From Eubacteriales bacterium (GTDB lineage: Bacteria > Bacillota > Clostridia > Tissierellales > GPF-1): a DNA stretch of 64,000 nt. The stretch is taken from assembly GCA_030625815.1 (NCBI GenBank), contig DAOUQF010000008.1, forward strand, positions 1 through 64,000, given 5' to 3'. Made by a program: the position numbers and the translations under genes. Below, in pieces: positions 43,114 to 51,426 of the stretch. The stretch's first letter is position 1, and each line of letters begins with the position of its first letter. The notes under the pieces were generated by a model. It ran no database searches. It worked only from the letters and a program-made list of their open reading frames with translations, and was not told where the DNA came from.

Positions 43114-44205
43114 ATGGCTACTAAGATTGTAATTAGTCCGGGGAAATATATCCAAGGACCTGGGGAATTGAAAAAGTTGGAAGGTTATGCGAGTGCGTAT
43201 GGTTCTCGTGCCTTTATTATCGCGGATGATTTCGTTATGGGTTTGACCAAAGAAATGGTGAAAGAGAGCTTTGCCGATACGGAAAGCAAATACGACTTTG
43301 AGAAATTTAACGGTGAGTGCTCAAAGGTTGAAATTGCACGGTTACAAGGCATGGCTGAAGCGGTGGAAGCAGATATGATTATCGGGATTGGCGGCGGAAA
43401 AACCCTGGATACGGCTAAGGCGATCGGGTATCACATGAAGTGTCCTGTTATGATTTTACCGACGATCGCATCAACAGATGCGCCGTGCAGTGCCTTGTCG
43501 GTGTTGTACACAGAAGAGGGGATTTTCGATGAGTATTTGATTTTACCGATAAATCCAGCAGTCGTATTGATGGATACAGAGATTATTGCCGCAGCGCCTG
43601 TACGGTTGCTTGTCGCCGGAATGGGTGATGCATTGGCAACCTATTTTGAAGCACGTGCAACGGCGAGATCAAACGCGTCTACCATGGCGGGGGCAAAACC
43701 GACAGAAGGGGCCTTGGCGATGGCGGAATTATGCTATAAGACCTTGATTTCTGATGGATTGAAAGCGAAGATGGCAGCGGAGAGCAAGGTGTCCAATTCG
43801 GCCGTTGAGAAAATTGTGGAAGCCAATACCTATTTGAGCGGCATTGGTTTCGAGAGCGGCGGTTTAGCGGCAGCCCATGCGATCCATAATGGGTTGACTG
43901 TGTTGGAAGAGTGTCATCATTTGTATCATGGTGAAAAGGTTGCCTTTGGTACCCTTGCACAATTGGCATTGGAAAATGCGCCATTGGAAGAAATTCAGGA
44001 AGTGATTGATTTCTGTAAAAGCGTAGGATTGCCGATCACCTTGAAAGATTTGAATGCGGAAAATGTTACTGAGGCGCAATTGCGCGAAGTAGCAAAAGCA
44101 TCTTCGGTAGAAGGGGAAACCATTCACAATATGCCTTTTGAAGTAACTGCGGACGCGGTTTATGCGGCATTGCTTACAGCCGATAAACTAGGTGCAACCT
44201 TATAA
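43114..44205 (+). CDS. gldA: Glycerol dehydrogenase
   Basis: A 363-residue zinc-dependent type III dehydrogenase. 'VISPGKYIQGPGELKKL' start, NAD site 'DMIIGIGGGKTLDTAKAIGY' near residue 90, 'LPTIASTDAPCSALSVLY' near 115. Metal ligands lie in 'AGMGDALATYFEA' (Asp) and 'GLAAAHAIHNGLT' and 'HLYHGEKVAFG' (two His). Oxidises glycerol to dihydroxyacetone with NAD+, or the reverse; it also accepts 1,2-diols. Single gene, AAAGGAGG ribosome site, strong terminator. Confidence 0.93.
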   Translation: MATKIVISPGKYIQGPGELKKLEGYASAYGSRAFIIADDFVMGLTKEMVKESFADTESKYDFEKFNGECSKVEIARLQGMAEAVEADMIIGIGGGKTLDTAKAIGYHMKCPVMILPTIASTDAPCSALSVLYTEEGIFDEYLILPINPAVVLMDTEIIAAAPVRLLVAGMGDALATYFEARATARSNASTMAGAKPTEGALAMAELCYKTLISDGLKAKMAAESKVSNSAVEKIVEANTYLSGIGFESGGLAAAHAIHNGLTVLEECHHLYHGEKVAFGTLAQLALENAPLEEIQEVIDFCKSVGLPITLKDLNAENVTEAQLREVAKASSVEGETIHNMPFEVTADAVYAALLTADKLGATL

Positions 44206-44213
44206 ATGAAACG

Positions 44214-44249
44214 ATGGCTTGTCAGAAATTCTGACAAGCCATTTTTTTA
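44214..44249. terminator. Bidirectional terminator
   Basis: A 13-bp perfect stem ATGGCTTGTCAGA (44214-44226) with 44230-44242, 3-nt loop, T-run on the plus strand. It lies between convergent gldA and the XRE regulator. Confidence 0.85.
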
Positions 44250-44909
44250 TTTCTTATGGGTGCCTTTGTTGGTTTCAAAAACATCGAATAGCGCGTAAGC
44301 GATGGGGATGAAGAGGAACACCAACCAGCCCGGATGCCATAATCCATAAACAAAGGAAATAAACAGATAGATGATGGTGCAAATTAAGGATACAGCCGTA
44401 CCCATTGCATTTTTCTTTTTTTGGGATAACTTCGATTGGGTTGGGAATTCAGCTTCATCATCTTGATCTAGATAATCCTTGTTCAGCATATAAAATCGTT
44501 CAAACATAAAACCAGCTTTGATGCACATCAGAACGCCCGCGGTTATCAATATGCCAAAGATTAGGATATTTACTTTGCTGCTGAAGGGCAATAGAATAAA
44601 TCCAAAAGCGCTCAAGATGAAAATCGCAATGGCAATCATGATGAGTTTTTCGGCATTTTTTTTCAGCTCGAGGGCGACGAGCTTTGATTTTTTCTTTGAT
44701 AAATCGGTGTCGGCGTGAATAAATTCATCGACAGTCAATCCGAATGTCTCAGCCAAAGCGGATAGATTTTGAATATCGGGGCTTGCCTCTCCACGCTCCC
44801 ATTTTGAGATCGCTTGTCGGCTCACGCCAATTTGCTCAGCCAATGATTCCTGAGACAGATTCATTTCTTTTCTTAAGGTGAGGATTCTTTCACCTAGATT
44901 GCTGATCAT
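44247..44909 (-). CDS. XRE-family HTH regulator with C-terminal membrane helices
   Basis: A 220-residue protein with an N-terminal HTH ('LGERILTLRKEMNLSQESLA', 'GVSRQAISKWERGEASPDI') and, from residue 90, about four hydrophobic segments. Membrane-anchored XRE regulators of this build are common in Firmicutes and probably sense membrane or envelope state. ATG 44909 follows AAGGA; an upstream in-frame ATG at 44942 is less likely. Target unknown. Confidence 0.85.
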   Translation of the reverse strand: MISNLGERILTLRKEMNLSQESLAEQIGVSRQAISKWERGEASPDIQNLSALAETFGLTVDEFIHADTDLSKKKSKLVALELKKNAEKLIMIAIAIFILSAFGFILLPFSSKVNILIFGILITAGVLMCIKAGFMFERFYMLNKDYLDQDDEAEFPTQSKLSQKKKNAMGTAVSLICTIIYLFISFVYGLWHPGWLVFLFIPIAYALFDVFETNKGTHKK

Positions 44910-45012
44910 ATGGTTTCCTTCTTTCTTCTTTGTATTTTTCAAATCCAGTCGTGAGGCTTCTATACTTGAATTATGTCAAAATACGGGTTGAAATGCTACA
45001 CACAGTTTTTGA

Positions 45013-45215
45013 TTGTTTGCAACCTTTGGTTGCGGAGGTGGTTGCAAGGCGCATATTTCCTGGATTTTTGCCGTAGCGGGAGAAGCCTTGGGTGTAGATA
45101 TAGTAAGATTGGAAAGTGAAAACTTGGAGGGATTACAATGCAAGAAGATGAAAAGTTATTATGCATGCCGTTGTCCTTTAGCACGTGAATTTATGATCAA
45201 TCAGGAGTTGCTTGT
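45013..45215. other. Spacer with hairpins and possible relic
   Basis: TTGCAACC near 45018 and GGTTGCAA near 45040 form one hairpin, and GCAACC-TTT-GGTTGC an alternative overlapping one. An ATG at 45138 has a good GGAGGG site but its frame stops after 16 codons; an overlapping frame of 68 codons ends ...REFMINQELLV. I recognise no family; likely the decayed start of a gene. Confidence 0.3.
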
Positions 45216-45827
45216 CTAGAAGAAGCTGGCAATCTCATATAGAGATTTTTTCTTCAGAACAGGCAAAGCATAGTTTGGATCCGGTCGTCCTACACAAAGA
45301 ATCATCATGGCGGTTTCCCCCGCAGGACGATCCAAAAGCGTTCGCAAGAAGGTTGGCGGAGCCGGGGTATAGGTGAGGCTGACGCAGCCGGCATTTCGAA
45401 GGGCATTGATTAAAAAACCAGTGGCAATCCCAACGGATTCCGTTACATAGTAGTTTTTGTTCTTGGTCCCTGCATCTGTAATTTGATAAAATTTCTTGAA
45501 GATGACAATCAAGCAGGGTGCTTCCGTCAAAAAAGGTTTCTGATAATTGACATTCAGCTTTTCGAGATCCGCTTGCCATTCCTCGCTGATCTTTTTTTCA
45601 TAAAATGCTTTTTCAACCTGTTCAGCTTCTGTTCGGATTTTTTGCTTCATTTCAGGATCTGTGATCACACAAAAATGCCAGGGCTGCTTGTCGGCGCCGC
45701 TGGGGGCGGTCGCTGCAGTCAAAATGCAGTTTTCGATGACTTTTCGCTTGATGGGTTCATCAAGAAATTGACGATAGGATCTTCGTTTGCGACTTTCTTC
45801 CAATAGGCGTTTCGATTTTTCTGGCAT
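45216..45827 (-). CDS. Nitroreductase-family protein, iodotyrosine-deiodinase-like
   Basis: A 203-residue FMN protein. 'RRSYRQFLDEPI' opens the fold; 'APSGADKQPWHFCVITDPEM' near residue 42 resembles the FMN loop of iodotyrosine deiodinase-like members ('PSGAxxQPW'). 'ESVGIATGFLINALRNAGCV' and 'MMILCVGRPD' complete it. Longer than the enzyme at 41912 and clearly a different subgroup. Reaction unknown; reductive dehalogenation is only a possibility by family resemblance. Confidence 0.85.
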   Translation of the reverse strand: MPEKSKRLLEESRKRRSYRQFLDEPIKRKVIENCILTAATAPSGADKQPWHFCVITDPEMKQKIRTEAEQVEKAFYEKKISEEWQADLEKLNVNYQKPFLTEAPCLIVIFKKFYQITDAGTKNKNYYVTESVGIATGFLINALRNAGCVSLTYTPAPPTFLRTLLDRPAGETAMMILCVGRPDPNYALPVLKKKSLYEIASFF

Positions 45828-45910
45828 AATCCTTCCTTTCGTTTCCTTTTGAATTTAGTATAATAGATAGGAAGGCAGTGAGCAAGACATCGAATTGAAG
45901 GAGGCGAAGC

Positions 45911-46330
45911 ATGGCGAAAGTAGTAGCGATTCATATGAGTGATCAAAGAGGTGTGATTAAGGACCCTGTTCAAACGGCAGAAATTGTGGAAGGGTGGGGG
46001 TTGAAAGGTGATGCTCACGGAGGCGACTGGGATCGGCAAGTCAGTATTTTTCCAGTGGAAGCCTTAGAGAAAGTGCCAGAGGATATGAAGGAAGAAGTGG
46101 AAAACGGCGGATACACGGAGAATATCACCATATCGGGGCTTCCGCTAGAAGACTTTCCCGTAGGAACGAAGCTTCGTATTCACGATGCGGAATTTGAAAT
46201 TTATCATATCGGCAAAGAGGTGTTCAAGACACATGATCGCCATTATATTGTCAGCCGAGAGGGCCGATTTGGAAAAGTAATCAAGAGCGGTTTAATCTCC
46301 GTTGGCGATCAGGTAGAGATTATTAAGTAA
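45911..46330 (+). CDS. MOSC-domain protein without cysteine
   Basis: A 139-residue single MOSC domain: 'GWGLKGDAHGGDWDRQVSIF' near residue 29, 'ENITISGLPLEDFPVGTKL' near 72, 'FEIYHIGKEVFKTHDRHY' near 96. In molybdenum-cofactor sulfurase-type MOSC domains a conserved cysteine follows 'IGKxCH'. Here that site reads EVFKTH and the whole protein has no cysteine, so persulfide chemistry is unlikely. Family assignment good; function open. Confidence 0.82.
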   Translation: MAKVVAIHMSDQRGVIKDPVQTAEIVEGWGLKGDAHGGDWDRQVSIFPVEALEKVPEDMKEEVENGGYTENITISGLPLEDFPVGTKLRIHDAEFEIYHIGKEVFKTHDRHYIVSREGRFGKVIKSGLISVGDQVEIIK

Positions 46331-46340
46331 TAGAAACTAA

Positions 46341-46387
46341 AAGATGGAGTTCACCCAAGGTTATTGGATGAATCCCATCTTTTTTTG
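46341..46387 (+). terminator. Imperfect terminator after the MOSC gene
   Basis: AAAGATGGAGTTCACCCA pairs with TGGATGAATCCCATCTTT with two mismatches and one wobble, then a T-run. Confidence 0.6.
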
Positions 46388-46543
46388 ATTTGGTCGGTAT
46401 TCTCGCGAAAGGTAAGCATTTCGAGCAGTGTGAAAGCGACGTAGAAAGCTGTTGAAAGAATCCCGCTTTTCCCCAAGGGAAGGGCACCCACACAAACCCG
46501 CTTCTTCAAATCCGTTTGCAAGAAACAGGCAAATTCTTTTCAT
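46351..46543 (-). pseudogene. Internally deleted DJ-1/PfpI-family gene
   Basis: From ATG 46543, with an intact AAAGGAG site, it starts MKRICLFLANGFEE, the DJ-1/PfpI N-terminal strand. After a junction the other frame reads 'STAFYVAFTLLEMLTFREN' then 'TDQIKKRW', the final helix of the same family, stopping at 46351. About two thirds of the usual 180-190 residues, including the catalytic cysteine region, are missing. Confidence 0.7.
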
Positions 46544-46653
46544 ATCGAACTCCTTTCGTTTTCCAAGCGTTTACAGATTCATTTCTTCATAATAGAATCA
46601 TTGTAACGTGAATTATCTGAAGAATCAGAACGGCGGGCTGTATGGAGGAGAAA

Positions 46654-46984
46654 ATGGAGGAAATCATTCAAATTTTATTTCGGCGATTGAAGTTAGGAAC
46701 GATTATTTGTCCGCCTGAACCGGTAGCCGGTGGACTTTTGCATAAGTTGATGAAGGTGGAGTCAAGGAGACTTGGATGCCTTATTGGAGTATGGATTTAG
46801 AAACAAGTTGGAATGGTTGGAATACAATTTCAAACGATGCGCAGGGATTGAAGCTGCGGAGGAATCTGAAAAGACACTTGCGAAACGAGAAGTGCGAGAA
46901 ACAATCGCAGCACTCCTTTATTATGAGGCGCTTATTCCAGAATTGAAATCGTTGCTATTATATGTATTTGAATCTAAGGAATAA
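46654..46984 (+). pseudogene. Internally deleted aminoglycoside-phosphotransferase-like gene
   Basis: ATG 46654 follows a perfect GGAGGAG and reads 'IICPPEPVAGGLLHKLMKVE', the start of an APH-family kinase (nucleotide loop strand). Near 46765 the frame changes and continues 'LEWLEYNFKRCAGIEAAEES' and 'KREVRETIAALLYYEALIPE', the C-terminal helices of the same family, ending at 46984. The catalytic HxDxxxxN and DxD regions are absent, so no activity is expected. Confidence 0.65.
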
Positions 46985-47027
46985 TAAGCAAGTATGAGGA
47001 TAGAATTGAAGGGATGGAGGTAATGGT

Positions 47028-47462
47028 GTGGAAGTTACAGCGATTGGCAGTGTAGAGAACGGGGTTTATGATGTTCAGAAGCATGATTGGGAAGAGGTGG
47101 AATCGAAAATTGTTCTTAAGTCCGCGTATGAAGGCGGTCTGAAGGGGCTTGAAGAATTTTCTCATGCGGAGATTCTGTTTTTCTTGCACAAAGTTAAGTA
47201 TGATCGAGAGTCGGATCTTTTGGGAAGAGCGAGAGGGAAGCTTGAGAATCCTTTGGTGGGTGTCTTTTCCAGGAGAACCAATCATCGGCCCAATGGGATT
47301 GGGGTCACAGTTGTAAAAATCCTGGAGGTCGGAGATGATTATTTGATTGTAAAGGGATTGGATGCCGTTGATGGAACGGCGATACTTGATATCAAACCCT
47401 ATACACCAAGAATAGCAGAATCAGCGATTAAAATACCGAATTGGGCAAAGCGAAATAAATAG
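47028..47462 (+). CDS. trmO: tRNA (N6-threonylcarbamoyladenosine-37) methyltransferase TrmO
   Basis: A 144-residue beta-barrel SAM methyltransferase (TsaA/YaeB family). It starts 'VEVTAIGSVENGVYD', with 'IVLKSAYEGGLKGLEEFSHA' near residue 25 and the signature 'VGVFSRRTNHRPNGIGVTVV' near 80, then 'DVKPY'-type 'LDIKPYTPRIAES'. It adds the N6-methyl group on t6A37 of some tRNAs. GTG 47028 follows GGAGG. Single gene. Confidence 0.9.
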   Translation: MEVTAIGSVENGVYDVQKHDWEEVESKIVLKSAYEGGLKGLEEFSHAEILFFLHKVKYDRESDLLGRARGKLENPLVGVFSRRTNHRPNGIGVTVVKILEVGDDYLIVKGLDAVDGTAILDIKPYTPRIAESAIKIPNWAKRNK

Positions 47463-47554
47463 TTGTTCTTTCGTTTTTGGTTGAAAAATGATACACTAAT
47501 GCATAAAATCGTGGAAGAAAACGAATTTTTTAATCATGGATTCAGGAGGGTACG

Positions 47555-48802
47555 ATGGCGCAGCATATTATTGAAGAAGCAAAGCGATGCTTGCAATGTA
47601 AAAATCCGAAATGCAAACAGGCGTGTCCAGTTGGGACACCGGTCAATGAAGCGATTCATATGCTGCTGAATGGAGAGATTGAAGAAGCAGGAGAAATGCT
47701 GTTTCGGAATAATCCACTTTCTATTGTTTGTTCCTTGGTGTGTCCGCACGAAAAATTTTGTGAAGGCAATTGTGTTTTGGCTAAGAAGAGCAGCGCCATT
47801 CACTGGAGCAGCATTGAACATTATATCTCCGATTATTATTTGAATCGGATTCATGAAAAACCAACAATCGATCGATCCAAAAAGATTGCCATCATTGGAT
47901 CCGGTCCTGCGGGAATTACCTTGGCCTTTGTATTGGCAACTCGGGGATACGACATTACGATTTTTGAGGCGAAGGATAAAATCGGAGGCGTTTTGAGGTT
48001 TGGGATTCCGGCGTTCCGGTTGCCTAAGGATATCTTAGATCGATTGAAAGATCAATTGATCAACATGGGCGTCAAGATCCGACCGAATACCTTGGTGGGT
48101 CCTGTGATTACCGTGGAGGATTTGTTCCGGGACGGCTATAAGGCGATCTTTATTGGAACCGGTGTGTGGAAACCGAACCCCATGCGTGTCAAGGGGGAGA
48201 GCCTTGGACATGTGCATTATGCCATTGATTATTTAAAGAACCCGGAGAGCTTTGATTTGGGCAAAAAAGTTTGTGTCATTGGCGCGGGGAATGTAGCCAT
48301 GGATGTGGCGCGTACGGCGATTCGACGTGGATCTAAAGATGTGGGTATCATGTATCGGCGAGACGAGTCGGATATGCCCGCTAGCACTCATGAGATTAAA
48401 TACGCCAAGCTGGATGGAGTGAAGTTCGAATTCTTTAAGGCGCCGATTGAAATCACCGACGATGGAATTCGATATAAACACACGGAGAAAGTCATGGACG
48501 GTGATGTGGAAAACCTGGTGGAACTTGATGAACCCGTGGAATTCTGCGAAGTCGATTCGGTGATTATTGCTGTAAGCCAGGGACCGAAGTCGAATATTGT
48601 TGCTAATTCAACGGGAATCGAGATTGGAAAGACAGGTCTCGTTTCTGCTGATGAATGCGGCCGTACGACGCGAGAGGGTGTTTTTGCTTCAGGGGATGTA
48701 GTAACCGGCGCAAAAACCGTGGTGGAAGCGGTTATGCTATCAAAAAAAGTAGCGGATGCAATTGATGCGTATGTAACAGGACTTGGGTCAAAAGAAGCGT
48801 AA
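47555..48802 (+). CDS. NfnL/GltD-like NAD(P)-dependent FAD oxidoreductase
   Basis: A 415-residue protein resembling the small subunit of glutamate synthase and NfnB. 'CLQCKNPKCKQACPVGTPV' near residue 12 and 'CSLVCPHEKFCEGNC' near 52 bind two [4Fe-4S] clusters. The FAD site is 'IAIIGSGPAGITLAFVLATR' near 112, and the NAD(P) site is 'VCVIGAGNVAMDVARTAIRR' near 240. No partner subunit is adjacent, so it may act alone or with a distant partner. The related domain in the 899-residue protein at 34377 is probably a paralogue. Confidence 0.88.
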   Translation: MAQHIIEEAKRCLQCKNPKCKQACPVGTPVNEAIHMLLNGEIEEAGEMLFRNNPLSIVCSLVCPHEKFCEGNCVLAKKSSAIHWSSIEHYISDYYLNRIHEKPTIDRSKKIAIIGSGPAGITLAFVLATRGYDITIFEAKDKIGGVLRFGIPAFRLPKDILDRLKDQLINMGVKIRPNTLVGPVITVEDLFRDGYKAIFIGTGVWKPNPMRVKGESLGHVHYAIDYLKNPESFDLGKKVCVIGAGNVAMDVARTAIRRGSKDVGIMYRRDESDMPASTHEIKYAKLDGVKFEFFKAPIEITDDGIRYKHTEKVMDGDVENLVELDEPVEFCEVDSVIIAVSQGPKSNIVANSTGIEIGKTGLVSADECGRTTREGVFASGDVVTGAKTVVEAVMLSKKVADAIDAYVTGLGSKEA

Positions 48803-49085
48803 GGCGAGGGCTATCGTGTTGGAGAATGCTTTTTCAAGGCGCTCCAAGGCTTCCACAAGGACTGATTTCGGGCAGGCGATATTCATGCGAATAAAGCCGG
48901 TGCCGGGCTCGCCGAACAGGGAGTCGCCTTCCAGAATCAGGTGCGCCTCGTCGACGATGATGGTGAGAAGTTCTTTCTCTTCCAAGTTGTATGTCTTGAA
49001 ATCCAATCAGGTCCGATAGGTGCCTGCGGGTTTTATGAATTTAAGTTTCGGTAATTTGGCTTGGTCATTAAAGAGTAATGGGAAG
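48788..49085 (-). pseudogene. 3' fragment of a PatB/MalY-type C-S lyase
   Basis: The reverse strand reads 'KLPKLKFIKPAGTYRT', a stop where the family has Trp (TGG to TGA), then 'LDFKTYNLEEKEL' and 'SLFGEPGTGFIRMNIACPKS'. These are the last 90 residues of a MalY/PatB-type enzyme, comparable to the end of the intact gene at 12612. No PLP-binding part is present. It overlaps the tail of the oxidoreductase gene by 15 bp. Confidence 0.75.
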
Positions 49086-49143
49086 GATCATGGATTCAAT
49101 GATATAATTATTCAGTTCAATGAAAATTAGGAGATGTGAAGAT

Positions 49144-49686
49144 ATGGATTTTATTGTACTGGATTTTGAAACGACGGGGCTTCGAAATGAAGATCAAATT
49201 ATTGAGATTGGCTATGTTTGGATTCAAAATGGAGAGAGCAAGGCGGAGCGAAGCAGCTTGATCAATCCGGGAGGCCCGATTTCTCGACGGATTACGCAGA
49301 TTACGGGAATTGATACGGAAATGGTGGCAGATGCGCCTGAAATCCATGAGGTGATTGAAGGGTTTGCCAAGTTTTTGCGGGGGAAAATAATTGTGGCTCA
49401 CAATGCTTCCTTCGATGTGCGATTTTTGAATAATGCTTTAAGGCGTGCAGGTCAGGAAGGCGTAACCGAGTATATTTGCACCATGCGGATGTTTCGGGGA
49501 TACAAACGGGAGTTGGGAATTGAAACTCCGGGAGCGAAATTGTCGGATCTTACCTCGCATTTTGGGCTACATAATGATCGCGCCCATCGGGCATTGGAAG
49601 ATGCTCAGGTCACTTCGAAGGCATTCTTGGATATGTGCGAGGTTTTGCCTTGGGAAGCGTGGGTTACAAAAAAAAGCAGATCGTAA
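49144..49686 (+). CDS. DnaQ-like 3'-5' exonuclease
   Basis: A 180-residue DEDD exonuclease. Exo I is 'FIVLDFETTGL' (Asp, Glu), Exo II is 'IIVAHNASFDVRFLNNAL' and Exo III is 'HRALEDAQVT' with the DEDDh-type histidine. Length equals a free-standing epsilon-like or PolC-type exonuclease. ATG 49144 fits the AGGAG site better than ATG 49120. Role in repair or RNA processing undetermined. Confidence 0.9.
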   Translation: MDFIVLDFETTGLRNEDQIIEIGYVWIQNGESKAERSSLINPGGPISRRITQITGIDTEMVADAPEIHEVIEGFAKFLRGKIIVAHNASFDVRFLNNALRRAGQEGVTEYICTMRMFRGYKRELGIETPGAKLSDLTSHFGLHNDRAHRALEDAQVTSKAFLDMCEVLPWEAWVTKKSRS

Positions 49687-49855
49687 AGGCAAGGACTTGA
49701 ATCTGTTTAGCAGTTCACATGATTGCGGAGTATCAAATGAAACGGGAATATTTGGACGATTAAGAGCGTTGCGTGAAATCAGGTGATGCCTGAATTTGTC
49801 AACTTCTGTGATATAATAAGGCTATGATTCGGAATGTTTCGAGAAGGGTGACGGG

Positions 49856-51145
49856 ATGAAAATCGCAATTGTTGGCGCCAAGGATTCGGTTGAAAAAGTA
49901 TATCAGATTGGACGAACCTCATATTTGGAGCATGAGTTTATTCCGTATGCGGTAGGATTATGCGATGAGTGCGAGGCGGTTTTGAATCATTGCGAAGAGA
50001 GCGCTGACGGACTGATTTTCACCGGACTTGGATTCGTGAATATTTCAAAAAAATTAAATATCCTTTCCATTCCTGTGGAGTTCATTACACGGGATGGCTC
50101 TTGCATTATCAAAACATTTTGGGATCTGCGGGATCGCGAAGTAGAGCCGAAACGAATCAGCATGGATGTTGTGGGAAGGCACTTATTCAATGATGTTTGT
50201 GAAGAGCTGGGCTTATCCTTCGAAAAATCCTATTTGTTTCCCTATAATCCGGAACAGATCGAAGCATCGTTAAAGCAAGAACATCAGAGACTGTGGGAAT
50301 CCGGCAAGATTGACCTTGCCATCACCAGTTACGGCTGGATTTATGAGCAATTGATAGAAGCGAAGATTCCGGTGGCGCGACTTGGGGTGACAGCGCCGAT
50401 TATTCGGAATTCCATTGATCGAGTCATTGCGCGTATAGAGAATCAAGAGATGAAGAAATCGCAATTGGCGGTCTTGTTGATTACCATTGAAGCAAAGCAG
50501 GATTATAACCGTTATGAATATGAAGCCCTCCGGAAACGGAATGCTTTTGAGAAGATGTTGATCGACTATCTGCCCATTATTCAAGGGACCGTAACGCAGA
50601 ATCGGGATGATCAGTATATAATTATCAGCACAAGGGGCGCCATTGAGAATGCAGCTGGCGAGGCGGCATTTTTACGGATACTATATGAGGCGGAGAATCA
50701 AAAGATTCGCCTTCACGCAGGTGTTGGGTTTGGCCACACAGCCTTCGATGCGGATTATAATGCGAGGATTGCCTTGAACAAGTCTCGTGAGGAGAAGGGG
50801 AATCGATATTTCCTTGTCGACGCGCAGAAAAGGATCTATGGTCCCGTCGGTCAACGGGAGTCGGTGTCCTATGAGAGTGCGGCAATGGGGGAAGAGATGA
50901 AAAAAGTCGCTCGACAGACTGGCCTAAGTACCACCTATGTTTCAAGAATCGTGAACCTGACAAAAAATTTGGATACCGATTATGTGGATTCAAAAAAGAT
51001 GGCGGAATTATTGATGATCACAGAGCGGTCTGCGCGCAGAATCTTGAAGAAATTGGCGGATGCCGGACATGCGGAACTGGTGACGGAATCTCAAAGAAAT
51101 GCAGTTGGACGGCCGATTCATATTTATAAGATTTTAATTCCTTGA
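49856..51145 (+). CDS. Transcriptional regulator with GGDEF-like and C-terminal HTH domains
   Basis: A 429-residue protein. Residues 1-190 form an N-terminal sensor-like domain I do not recognise. Residues 195-330 resemble a degenerate GGDEF-type domain ('RLHAGVGFGHTAFDADYNAR'), without a GGDEF signature. The C-terminus has two HTH-like stretches ('VARQTGLSTTYVSRIVNLTK', 'LLMITERSARRILKKLADAG'). It is upstream of, and codirectional with, the DUF3100/M20 operon, separated by a spacer with GTCCGAAA operators, so it is the likely regulator. Binds DNA through the C-terminus; ligand unknown. Confidence 0.7.
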   Translation: MKIAIVGAKDSVEKVYQIGRTSYLEHEFIPYAVGLCDECEAVLNHCEESADGLIFTGLGFVNISKKLNILSIPVEFITRDGSCIIKTFWDLRDREVEPKRISMDVVGRHLFNDVCEELGLSFEKSYLFPYNPEQIEASLKQEHQRLWESGKIDLAITSYGWIYEQLIEAKIPVARLGVTAPIIRNSIDRVIARIENQEMKKSQLAVLLITIEAKQDYNRYEYEALRKRNAFEKMLIDYLPIIQGTVTQNRDDQYIIISTRGAIENAAGEAAFLRILYEAENQKIRLHAGVGFGHTAFDADYNARIALNKSREEKGNRYFLVDAQKRIYGPVGQRESVSYESAAMGEEMKKVARQTGLSTTYVSRIVNLTKNLDTDYVDSKKMAELLMITERSARRILKKLADAGHAELVTESQRNAVGRPIHIYKILIP

Positions 51146-51197
51146 AAGTATTGAAATAGGGTTAGAGAAATGATAAGCTTTATTACAGAAAGGTCAT

Positions 51198-51265
51198 ATT
51201 TCGGACAAAGTCCGAAATTAAGTGTGTCCGAAAGGGGGACATCTTTCTTTTCACCAATATCGGAC
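51198..51265. promoter_or_regulatory. GTCCGAAA operator cluster
   Basis: ATTTCGGAC-AAA-GTCCGAAAT (51198-51218) is a perfect dyad with 9-bp arms. GTCCGAAA recurs at 51226-51233, 16 bp after the first right arm, and CGGAC at 51261-51265. Further GGACAT copies follow at 51237 and 51273. The cluster lies between the regulator gene at 49856 and the DUF3100 operon, and is the probable binding region of that regulator. Confidence 0.72.
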
Positions 51266-51426
51266 ATAAAAAGGACATATCCTTAAATGCCTGTAATCAA
51301 AATAGCACAATAGTAAAGAGATCTCTGTCTTTAATTGTCGAAATATTCACACAGTGAAGGTCTTTTCCCAACCGACACACGGAAAGGAGGATAATGGGAA
51401 GCACAAAATTTGAAAGGAGTCTTATG

